Shown: in pieces, positions 14,174 through 21,901 of the stretch
Layout: every line of letters begins with the position of its first letter
Position numbering within the stretch: position 1 is the first letter of the stretch
From: SAR324 cluster bacterium
GTDB lineage: Bacteria; SAR324; XYD2-FULL-50-16
DNA length: 36,194 nucleotides
NCBI GenBank assembly: GCA_028280735.1
Contig: JANQLH010000048.1
Span: 1-36,194 of the forward strand
Reading direction: 5' to 3'
Position numbers and translations under genes: made by a program
Notes under the pieces: generated by a model
Database searches by the model: none
The model's input: the letters and a program-made list of their open reading frames with translations, nothing else
What the model was told of the DNA's origin: nothing

Positions 14174-16330
14174 TCAGGTAATCATGAATTCTATGCCCAC
14201 CATGGTCATATCATCATCCTGGGATTCCTTTGAAGCAAACTGCTCAACTCTTTCAGTAATTCCTTTTAGTATATCTTCAACGCTATCTGATTTATGATCA
14301 GCCAGATAGTTTTTCACTCCTTCAATCCCGAACGCTTCATCCAAGTGGTTACGCCATTCCAGAATTCCATCGGTGAATAATACAATCTTATCCTGAGGAC
14401 AGAGCTGATACGATTCCAATTGAAACGGAACCCTTTCCTCCTCAAACATTCCCAAGGCCTGTCCGCCCTTGTTGAGGATCATTCTATCGGCTTGTTCCGG
14501 TGAAACAATCAAACCGGCCGGACCGCCGGCACTGCATGCTTCCACCAATCCCGACGGATATATCTTAAGGACAATGCCAGTCATATGGTTTCCCCTCGGC
14601 ACACAGTCAGCCATTTGGCGATTCAGGCTTCTTATGATGTTATCAGGTTTTAAATCGGAATCCGTAGTTCCCAGCGCCATGCGTACCATCATGGTGAGAA
14701 AGGCCGCAGATACTCCATGCCCCGTTGCATCACCAAGAAAAAGGTTTAAGTTTCCTGATTTGTCTTCTTGCTGGTAGTAAAAATCTCCGGAAACGATACC
14801 ATGGGGACGGAACATTACAGAGGTATTGAGGAAATTCAATTTCTGTGGGGGGGTGAGTATACTTCTCTGGATTCGTTCCGCGAGCCGAATATCCTCTTGA
14901 ATCTGTAGGTGCTTGTTTTCAAGCTCCTTTTTAGTTTCGGTTAAAATGTCATATTGATCCTGCAACTGGCTGTTTAGCTGTTCCAGTTTTTCATTTGCCT
15001 TTCCTAACTCCTGAAATGATTGCTGTTTTGAAAGGGCTGATTCAATCCGTGAGTGTAGGGCAACCTTGTTGACGGGTTTAACAATAAAATCCTCCGCACC
15101 GTGCATAAAGCATTCAGCCATCAACCTGTCGTCCCTGTCGGAAGTCAGCATGATGACAGGTATTCCTTTGAATCTGTCACCGGTTTTAAGTTTTTTCAGG
15201 AGAGTCAAACCGTCCGTTTTTGGCATGTTGACATCCAAAAGAATTAAATCAAACGCTTCTTCTTCGAGTCTTAAAAAAAGATGTCGGGATTGGGCTATAT
15301 ACCCGAATGAAAACCCGAATTCTTGGATTAAATTACTGATATGGCGAAGTATTTGCGGGTTGTTGTCTACTATCAGTATCTTTGGTTTGCTTTGCTCGCC
15401 GGATTGAGCATGAATCACACCTTCTTTTACTGTCTCACTTGGGGCATTAAGTCTCAAAATAACCTGGTTACCTTTGTTATTATATAAAATCTCATCACAA
15501 TACATTTTGCTGAGTAAAATCCCCCGTCCGCTTTGTGCCAATAAGTTTCCTTCAGTTGGGGTAATATAGTTTTCAACACGAAAACCTTCTCCCTCATCGG
15601 TAATCGTGACCGATAATTGTTTGGGATGGTAGCTAAGCCTGATTTTTACAAGTCGGTTCTTGTAAGCAGGTATGTTTCTTCTTTCAGCAAGTAATCTGTT
15701 ATAGCAGTTTTCGCTAAGAGCCAGTTTCTTTTCCTCGTCCGTGATGGCAAGGTTACCGTGTTCGATGGCGTTTGCCAGCATTTCATATAACGCTATCTCC
15801 AATCCGGTCAAACGCTTGACGAATTTCGAGTGCTCCAAAAAGCCTAAAAGATGATCAACTGTAACAGGAATCAAGGTTGGATCACTGGCAATTCCAATTT
15901 CTTCGGTAAAAATTCGAACATTATTGAAATTAAACTTTTGCGTTTTTCTTTTTTCAATCAGTTCTGTGATAGGCAGAATGATTTGTTCAAACTCATCCAG
16001 TTGCTCCGTTTTTTTTACGATGTTAATTGCACCTGCTCGAAACGCATCTATAGCAACATCTTCATCGTTTGAACCCACTGTGACGACTACAGGAATATCT
16101 TTATGATTTCTGTGAACGACTTCGATAAACTGAATACCATCCATTTTTTTCATGTAAACGTCTGAGATCACAAAATCGATAGGATGTATTTCAAGTTGTT
16201 GCAAGGCGACCATTCCATTGCCGGCTTCAATGCACTGGATAGAGTATTTATTTAACCTTTCCATGATATGAGCCCTGATCATAAGATCTGCTTCTACAAC
16301 CAGTGCAACGATGGGGTTGGTATAGACCAT
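14174..16330 (-). CDS. two-receiver / RsbW-like kinase / SpoIIE phosphatase fusion
   Basis: A 718-residue soluble signalling protein. Receiver 1 (about 5-125) has Asp57, but its acidic pocket is altered (Glu-Ala-Asp at 13-15). An RsbW/SpoIIAB-type ATPase domain (about 140-295) has Glu183 and Asn187 four apart in the N-box, DEGEG at 245-249 and SGRG at 267-270. Receiver 2 (about 316-435) has Asp322, Asp366, Thr396 and Lys418. A coiled coil (about 436-485) leads into a SpoIIE/PP2C phosphatase with metal-binding Asp516 (SGDFYY), Asp534 (GDATGHG), Asp654 (FTDG) and the QDDDMT motif at 704-709. Such a protein could both phosphorylate and dephosphorylate the convergent STAS protein, under control of phosphotransfer to its receivers. 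Confidence 0.93.
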   Translation of the reverse strand: MVYTNPIVALVVEADLMIRAHIMERLNKYSIQCIEAGNGMVALQQLEIHPIDFVISDVYMKKMDGIQFIEVVHRNHKDIPVVVTVGSNDEDVAIDAFRAGAINIVKKTEQLDEFEQIILPITELIEKRKTQKFNFNNVRIFTEEIGIASDPTLIPVTVDHLLGFLEHSKFVKRLTGLEIALYEMLANAIEHGNLAITDEEKKLALSENCYNRLLAERRNIPAYKNRLVKIRLSYHPKQLSVTITDEGEGFRVENYITPTEGNLLAQSGRGILLSKMYCDEILYNNKGNQVILRLNAPSETVKEGVIHAQSGEQSKPKILIVDNNPQILRHISNLIQEFGFSFGYIAQSRHLFLRLEEEAFDLILLDVNMPKTDGLTLLKKLKTGDRFKGIPVIMLTSDRDDRLMAECFMHGAEDFIVKPVNKVALHSRIESALSKQQSFQELGKANEKLEQLNSQLQDQYDILTETKKELENKHLQIQEDIRLAERIQRSILTPPQKLNFLNTSVMFRPHGIVSGDFYYQQEDKSGNLNLFLGDATGHGVSAAFLTMMVRMALGTTDSDLKPDNIIRSLNRQMADCVPRGNHMTGIVLKIYPSGLVEACSAGGPAGLIVSPEQADRMILNKGGQALGMFEEERVPFQLESYQLCPQDKIVLFTDGILEWRNHLDEAFGIEGVKNYLADHKSDSVEDILKGITERVEQFASKESQDDDMTMVGIEFMIT

Positions 16331-16612
16331 TTATCAGTTTTAATTTGGATTGATTGAAAGCTTCTTTTATACAGCCTTGCTTATTTTACCGTTTTGGCGG
16401 GTCAAGGTCAATAAAGCCGCAATTAAACGAGCATTAGAAGATTAAGGAAGTCATTGTCTTTACCAATAAGGACTGACGAAGATAATTGTTTCCCAAGGGG
16501 AAATGTAAATAGCCATAGTATCAATCTATTACGAAATGGATTTCTTTTTGTTTAATTTGTTTGTTAAGATAGTTTTTTATTATTACTTTTCAATACACTA
16601 AACGGATCAAAC

Positions 16613-16924
16613 ATGGTTCAACCATTACCAAAACTGACTGGAAAACAGGCACGGTATCTGAGGTCAATCGGACACTCCTTAAAACCGTTGTTATTAGTGG
16701 GAAAGTCGGGGATTACAGAGAATTTTATTAAACAGGTTAGAAGTTCCCTGGAAACGCATGAACTAATTAAAGTCAAGCTTGGAAAGACTTCGGAAACAGG
16801 GATGGACGATGCAATCAGCCAATTGGTCGACAAAGTACCTTGCCAACTGGCTCAATCCATTGGAAAAACACTGCTTCTTTACAAAGCTAACGAAGAAAAC
16901 CCCAAAATCACGTTGCCGGAATAA
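16613..16924 (+). CDS. yhbY: YhbY-family ribosome-assembly RNA-binding protein
   Basis: A 103-residue CRM-domain protein matching E. coli YhbY along its whole length. It has the LTGKQARYLR opening, the GKSGITENF loop (GxxG RNA-binding type), the HELIKVKLG strand and the IGKTLLLYK end. YhbY associates with pre-50S particles. Its TAA stop shares one base with the ATG of the next gene (TAATG), so the two are probably co-translated. The 282 bases upstream hold no recognised gene. Confidence 0.93.
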   Translation: MVQPLPKLTGKQARYLRSIGHSLKPLLLVGKSGITENFIKQVRSSLETHELIKVKLGKTSETGMDDAISQLVDKVPCQLAQSIGKTLLLYKANEENPKITLPE

Positions 16925-17463
16925 TGAAGTTTAAAGTCCATGCAGTTGGTGGTGCCATGGCCGGGATGCTGACAATTGTTACAGCACAGGTTTCAGGATA
17001 CACGTCAGCAAGTTACCGTCACCTAATCGATTTTTTAAATGCCCCTCACATGACCCAGGGAGACATTCCGGTTTTAATTGGATTGTTTGCCGTGACTGTT
17101 TTTATGTCTCTCTTTCCGGATCTTGATTCTGCATCAATCTTACAGCGCTGGTTTTACAGGTTTGCCTTAGTGATACTGATACTACTGTTTATGGTTGGAC
17201 AAATGGGGCTTTTTGCTGCAGTGTCTTTTATTATCCTGCTGCCCCTGCTCCATAAACACAGGGGCTGGACTCACTCGAAAATCACTCCTGTTCTTCTTGC
17301 CCTGTTTTTTGCTGTTGTTCTTGAGTTACACCGAAGCACACAAGCTTGGTTTGGCGGATTTTCGATGGAAAATGTCGGAGCGATTCTCAATGAATATTGG
17401 ATTTACGTGGTTGCATGTGTTCTAGGGCATTATACGCATTTGCTTCTGGATTGGAAATTGTAA
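16924..17463 (+). CDS. YdjM-like membrane-bound metal-dependent hydrolase
   Basis: A 179-residue membrane protein of the YdjM / DUF457 family (E. coli YdjM has about 196 residues). Three to four hydrophobic segments are visible (about 8-24, 49-64, 80-108, 121-135). The putative metal ligands of the family are present: His6, Asp66 and Asp68 (FPDLDS), HRGWTHS (112-118), and His169/His172/Asp176 in GHYTHLLLD. The biochemical substrate is unknown in the family. It overlaps yhbY by one base and ends 11 bases before the convergent cutA stop codon. Confidence 0.85.
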   Translation: MKFKVHAVGGAMAGMLTIVTAQVSGYTSASYRHLIDFLNAPHMTQGDIPVLIGLFAVTVFMSLFPDLDSASILQRWFYRFALVILILLFMVGQMGLFAAVSFIILLPLLHKHRGWTHSKITPVLLALFFAVVLELHRSTQAWFGGFSMENVGAILNEYWIYVVACVLGHYTHLLLDWKL

Positions 17464-17474
17464 GAGTTCAACCC

Positions 17475-17792
17475 TTATTTTACCTCATCATCGATCCACT
17501 TGAGATAATCCGAGCTCCCATCAATTATAGGTATAGCTATGATTTCAGGTGTTTCATAAGGATGAACCTCCTTAATTTTGACCTCCAGCTCAGGATAGAG
17601 TGACCTTTTGGTTTTGAAAGTACACCGCCATTCCTCTTCGGATTCCAGTTTTCCTTTCCACCAGTAGACGCTTAGAATCGGACCATCAATTTGGGCGCAG
17701 GCAGTCAGCTTGGCCTCGGTTATGAATTTTGCCACCCTTAGAGCATCTTCTCTTTCACTTAATGTTGTTTGAACCAACAAATAATTTTTCAT
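17475..17792 (-). CDS. cutA: CutA1 divalent-ion tolerance protein
   Basis: A 105-residue protein of normal CutA1 length. The hallmark features are TACAQIDGPILSVYWWKGK in the middle and HPYETPEIIAIPI near the C-terminus. CutA1 forms very stable trimers related to PII proteins; its link to copper tolerance comes from E. coli, and its exact role is unsettled. GGAAG precedes the ATG. It lies 12 bases after the helicase gene and is probably on the same transcript. Confidence 0.95.
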   Translation of the reverse strand: MKNYLLVQTTLSEREDALRVAKFITEAKLTACAQIDGPILSVYWWKGKLESEEEWRCTFKTKRSLYPELEVKIKEVHPYETPEIIAIPIIDGSSDYLKWIDDEVK

Positions 17793-17804
17793 AATTATCT
17801 TCCG

Positions 17805-19832
17805 TTAGAACTTTTTATATCTGGAAAAAAAATCACTCCTGGCACTGGCAGACTTCATTTCAGCGACATCGGGATCTTCCGGTTCAATTGGAGACTTATC
17901 AAACAGTGATTTATCAATTTCTGATAAAAACCTGGAAGGTTCGGTATACATCCATTCGCCGTAGTGCATTCTACTCCGTGCCATGCTCAGGCTTAATACT
18001 TTTTTAGCTCTTGTCAGGGCTACGTAGAATAGGCGTCTCTCTTCCTCCACTGAATCCTCTTCAACAGCCTTATGATTAGGAAATTGTCCTTCCGTCAATC
18101 CCACAACGGCAACATAGTCGAACTCCAGTCCCTTGGCAGAATGTACCGTCAGAAGACTGACTTTTCCTGAATTCTGATCCAGTTCGTCAGTATCGGTAAA
18201 TAGCGATACATAATCCAGAAAATCGATTAATGTGGCTCCATTGCCTTCAACAACCCTTCTTTCCTCGTATAAATACAGGGTGTTAATAAATTCGAGATAA
18301 TTGTTTATTTTAATCTCCCTGACCTGGTCTACTTTCTCGGCTTTTTCTATTTCCGCCTTAATCCCAACCCTTTCAAACAACTCCTGAAAGACCCGGTTAA
18401 AGGGATTTGATTCCAGCTTTTCCCTGAATTCATGGACAAGATCTACGAAGGCCTTGATACTCTTTTTTGCCCTGGGTTTTAATTCTTCAAGCTCATCGGC
18501 CTGCTCCATCATTTCAAAAAGGGAAAGATTTCTGCTGATCCTGGCCTGGGTTAGGGCCATCACGGTTGTCTTGCCCAAATCCCTTTTGGGATAGTTGACT
18601 ATTCTGAATAAGCTTACTTCATCCTTAAGGTTGTGCATGAATTTCATGTATGCCAGACAATCCTGAATCTCTTTTCGATCGAAAAACTTTGTCCCTCCAA
18701 TCAGTTGATAGGGAATTCCCAGGTTTCTTAACTGCTCTTCAACAGCACGGGATTGAAAATTGGAGCGATAGAGAAAGGCAAAATTGGACCAGGAATCACC
18801 CGTAGTGTATTTGTGATGATTCATTCTACTCACTACTTCTTCCAATTCTTCCATGACATTGTCTTCATTTATCCACCGAATCAACTCGCCTTCGTTGCTG
18901 TTGGTCCAGAGGTTTTTGGGCATTCTGGCAGTGTTGTTGGCAATCACTTCATTGGCTGCATTTAAAATTACCGAGGTAGAGCGGTAGTTTTGTTCAAGTT
19001 TGATGATTTCGGCCTCAGGGAAATCTTTTTGAAAATCCAGAATATTTCGAATGTCAGCTCCCCGCCAACCGTAGATCGACTGGTCATCATCGCCAACCAC
19101 GCATAATTTGCGGCTGTTTTCCGTGAGATATTTTACCAGGTTATATTGAACCCTGTTAGTATCCTGGTACTCATCTACCATGATGTATTCAAAGCGTTTT
19201 TTCAAAACCTCCGTTTCCTCGGGAAACTTTTTAAACAGTTCGATGGTTAGATACAAAATATCTTCAAAATCCAATGCGTTACAACCTTTTAGCGTTTTAT
19301 TGTATTCATCAAAAACCTTCCCGGTAACTTGGGCAAAGGGATCATTTTTTTGATCCAGAAAATATTCCGGCCCTTTACCCTTGCCTTTCATTTTCATAAT
19401 TTCATAAAATGTTGCCTTGAGATTAAAGGTCTTGGGATCAATATCCTCGTCTTCGTAGATGGTTTTTATGGTGGATAGCTGGCTCGTGGTATCAAAAATG
19501 ACAAAATCCTTCTGATACCCCAACAAATGAATAAACTCTCTTAAAAACCTGACACAGAGGGAATGAAAGGTAGTGATCATGATTCCCTTGGTTTGGTTTT
19601 TCAACATGGAGTGGACTCTTTCCCTCATCTCTTTGGCTGCTTTATTGGTAAAGGTCAGAGCCAGAATACGAAATGGGGCGACCTGCTGGTTGGAAATCAA
19701 ATGGGCAATACGATAAGTGATAACCCTGGTTTTACCACTGCCTGCTCCTGCCAATAGCAGTAAGGGTTTATCTATAGTTTGAACAGCGTTTCGTTGTTCC
19801 GGGTTTAATTCTTCAAGGCTAAAACGACTCAT
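17805..19832 (-). CDS. rep: UvrD/Rep-family superfamily 1 DNA helicase (Rep-like)
   Basis: A 675-residue 3'-to-5' helicase, almost the same length as E. coli Rep (673). Motif I is AGAGSGKTR (28-36). Then come VDEYQDTN (motif II), VGDDDQSIYGWRGA (III), LEQNYRS (IV), TVHSAKGLEF (V) and ALTRAKK (VI). The FFDRKEIQDCLAY and RIVNYPKRDLG segments match Rep more than UvrD or PcrA, and the long C-terminal tail of UvrD/PcrA is absent. It would unwind DNA ahead of stalled replication forks. It is transcribed divergently from the U32 protein gene, with the start codons about 100 bases apart. Confidence 0.9.
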   Translation of the reverse strand: MSRFSLEELNPEQRNAVQTIDKPLLLLAGAGSGKTRVITYRIAHLISNQQVAPFRILALTFTNKAAKEMRERVHSMLKNQTKGIMITTFHSLCVRFLREFIHLLGYQKDFVIFDTTSQLSTIKTIYEDEDIDPKTFNLKATFYEIMKMKGKGKGPEYFLDQKNDPFAQVTGKVFDEYNKTLKGCNALDFEDILYLTIELFKKFPEETEVLKKRFEYIMVDEYQDTNRVQYNLVKYLTENSRKLCVVGDDDQSIYGWRGADIRNILDFQKDFPEAEIIKLEQNYRSTSVILNAANEVIANNTARMPKNLWTNSNEGELIRWINEDNVMEELEEVVSRMNHHKYTTGDSWSNFAFLYRSNFQSRAVEEQLRNLGIPYQLIGGTKFFDRKEIQDCLAYMKFMHNLKDEVSLFRIVNYPKRDLGKTTVMALTQARISRNLSLFEMMEQADELEELKPRAKKSIKAFVDLVHEFREKLESNPFNRVFQELFERVGIKAEIEKAEKVDQVREIKINNYLEFINTLYLYEERRVVEGNGATLIDFLDYVSLFTDTDELDQNSGKVSLLTVHSAKGLEFDYVAVVGLTEGQFPNHKAVEEDSVEEERRLFYVALTRAKKVLSLSMARSRMHYGEWMYTEPSRFLSEIDKSLFDKSPIEPEDPDVAEMKSASARSDFFSRYKKF

Positions 19833-19857
19833 GGGGCGAGAAGGGTGATTAGTAACA

Positions 19858-19866
19858 TGTTATACT
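19858..19866 (+). promoter_or_regulatory. candidate extended -10 promoter for the U32-family gene
   Basis: TGTTATACT is an extended -10 box (TGn followed by TATACT). No clear -35 box precedes it. Transcription would start near 19873, which leaves only three bases before the ATG at 19876, so it favours the GTG at 19939 as start, or a leaderless message. Confidence 0.3.
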
Positions 19867-19938
19867 CCAACTTTGATGAAAGGCCTGCCTGCAGTTATCT
19901 GGAGTCTAAAAACAAGTAACAATTGGGTTGTTTCAATC

Positions 19939-21132
19939 GTGAATGCAAAAGACCATATTATCTTTGAACTATTAGCACCTGCCGGCAATTTAGAAAAGTT
20001 GAAAATCGCCGTACTCTACGGTGCTGATGCGGTTTACTTAGCAGGACAATTGTTTAGTTTAAGAAAGGCTGCCAATAATTTTTCCCTTTCCGATATCAAA
20101 AAAGCGATCTCTTTTGCCCACAGCCATAAGGCAAAAGTTTATCTAACTGTCAATGCTTTCCTGCATGAAGCAGAAACCTCTGATCTCATCGACTATTTAC
20201 AAGAGCTGAACCATATCCAACCTGACGCTCTAATCTGTTCTGATTTAGGTGTGATTGCCCTGGCAAAAGTTCACACAACCATACCCATCCATGTGTCTAC
20301 CCAGGCTTCCGTCGTGAATTCTTACCATGCTCAAATCTGGAAAGACATTGGGGTTAAAAGGGTTGTTGTTGGAAGGGAACTAAGCATTTTGGAAGCAGCG
20401 AAAATTAAAGAGAATACCGGGCTGGAAATCGAGATGTTTGTCCATGGCGCCATGTGTATGAGTTATTCAGGACACTGTGCCATGTCAACCTACGTGGCAA
20501 ACAGAGATAGTAATCGGGGCGGCTGCATCCAAAATTGCCGGTATCACTATACCCTGAAAAGCGAAAATCAGGAGTTAGGCCGATCTCATTTACTGAGTTC
20601 CAAAGACCTATGTGGTATCAATTTGTTACCTGATTTTATCTCTTCGGGAATCGATTCGATCAAAATAGAAGGTCGTATGAAGAGCAATCTTTATATCGCT
20701 TCTACCGTAAGAGCATATGCCAATGCTATCAAAGAGGTTCAATCAAACACAAGTAATCCGGATAAATGGCAACAGGAATTGGAAAAAGTGCCTTATCGTG
20801 GTTATACCGAAGCGAATCTTAAATCCAACGCCGGAAAAGACAGCGTTTATGACCAATCCGGCGAACAAGGAAAAGATTATAAAATGGCTGGGACCGTTAT
20901 CGATGTGGACATATCCAAAAAAAGATTTGCTTTTCAAGTGAAAAACAAACTCCACATCGGGGATACCATAGAATTGATGCCATTCCGAGGAGAAATAATC
21001 GAATTAACTATTGAACGATTTGAGGATCTTTCAGGACAAGAACTCACGGTTGCCCAACCTCACAATGTGATTTGGCTACCTTGGTTTAATGGAGTGGAGG
21101 CCAGCAATGTCGCCAGAATTAGAGCGCTTTGA
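19939..21132 (+). CDS. U32 peptidase-family protein (TrhP/RlhA-like RNA hydroxylation)
   Basis: A U32-family protein of 397 residues from the GTG at 19939. An ATG at 19876 would add 21 residues, but family members start about eight residues before the ELLAPAGN motif, which fits the GTG; neither has a clear Shine-Dalgarno sequence. The U32 signature is present as EMFVHGAMCMSYSGHCAMS, with further cysteines in GGCIQNC. These Cys are those that bind a 4Fe-4S cluster in relatives. Members with this layout (TrhP, RlhA) hydroxylate tRNA uridine-34 or a 23S rRNA cytidine rather than acting as proteases; which target applies here is uncertain. Its stop codon is one base from the stop of the convergent gene. 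Confidence 0.87.
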   Translation: MNAKDHIIFELLAPAGNLEKLKIAVLYGADAVYLAGQLFSLRKAANNFSLSDIKKAISFAHSHKAKVYLTVNAFLHEAETSDLIDYLQELNHIQPDALICSDLGVIALAKVHTTIPIHVSTQASVVNSYHAQIWKDIGVKRVVVGRELSILEAAKIKENTGLEIEMFVHGAMCMSYSGHCAMSTYVANRDSNRGGCIQNCRYHYTLKSENQELGRSHLLSSKDLCGINLLPDFISSGIDSIKIEGRMKSNLYIASTVRAYANAIKEVQSNTSNPDKWQQELEKVPYRGYTEANLKSNAGKDSVYDQSGEQGKDYKMAGTVIDVDISKKRFAFQVKNKLHIGDTIELMPFRGEIIELTIERFEDLSGQELTVAQPHNVIWLPWFNGVEASNVARIRAL

Positions 21133-21133
21133 A

Positions 21134-21895
21134 TTATTGCCACGGTGACATCAAGGGCTGAAAACGAGAAAGATTGTCGGCAAAAATACCATCAACGCCC
21201 GAATTCCGAACCTTTTCGAACTCTTCCCTGGTTTGGATGGTAAAACTAAATACTTTCAAGCCGGCGTTGTGAAGCATCTCCACGTGCTCCTTGCCTAGTG
21301 TTTCATGCCAGGCGTTCCAGGACAATACACCCAACGACAGACAAGCATCAATGCGGCTTTGGTCCGCTGCTTCAAGAGAAACATAAGCAAGATTCAGGTT
21401 TGGTTCCAGTTTTCGAAGTCGTTGCAGATACTTGATTTGAAAGCTGGAAACAATTGAATAATCAAGCAAATTGTTTTTTATTATATGACGGAGAACCTGT
21501 TTTTCTATGGTGTCTTCTGAATCGCTTTCTTCAAAGTATTCTTTCTTAATTTCAATGTTCAAAACCGAATCCTTCCCCACTAAGTCAATGACTTCCTGAA
21601 GAGTTGGAATTCTTTCGCCTTTAAATCTCGAATCAAACCATCCACCGGCATCCAGCTTTCTCAACTCTTCCAATGATTTCTTGCTGACACTTCCTTTGCT
21701 ATCGGTTGTACGATCCAATGTTTCGTCATGGATCACAACCAATTGTCTATCCGCACTTAAGGCAACATCCAGTTCAATCATTTGTGCATTGCCATTCAAA
21801 GCTGCCTGGAAAGAAACCAGTGTATTTTCAGGGTAAAGCTCTTTGACGCCCCTGTGAGCAATACAAACAGGGTAATTTAAAGCAGTGACAGACAT
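21134..21895 (-). CDS. glycerophosphodiester phosphodiesterase
   Basis: A 253-residue GDPD-fold enzyme, the size of cytoplasmic UgpQ. It hydrolyses glycerophosphodiesters to glycerol-3-phosphate and an alcohol. HRG (14-16), PENT (22-25), ELD (41-43) and HDETLDRTT (56-64) provide the catalytic histidines and metal ligands. No signal peptide is seen, so it is likely cytoplasmic. It is the last gene of the minus-strand envelope run, six bases after the TPR lipoprotein gene. It could recycle phospholipid breakdown products. Confidence 0.94.
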   Translation of the reverse strand: MSVTALNYPVCIAHRGVKELYPENTLVSFQAALNGNAQMIELDVALSADRQLVVIHDETLDRTTDSKGSVSKKSLEELRKLDAGGWFDSRFKGERIPTLQEVIDLVGKDSVLNIEIKKEYFEESDSEDTIEKQVLRHIIKNNLLDYSIVSSFQIKYLQRLRKLEPNLNLAYVSLEAADQSRIDACLSLGVLSWNAWHETLGKEHVEMLHNAGLKVFSFTIQTREEFEKVRNSGVDGIFADNLSRFQPLMSPWQ

Positions 21896-21901
21896 TTGAA
21901 C

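Noticed and set aside
19876-19938. Longer N-terminus for the U32-family protein from the ATG at 19876
   Set aside because: Family members begin close to the ELLAPAGN motif, the extra residues are atypical, and a candidate promoter lies too close to that ATG. It remains possible if the message is leaderless.
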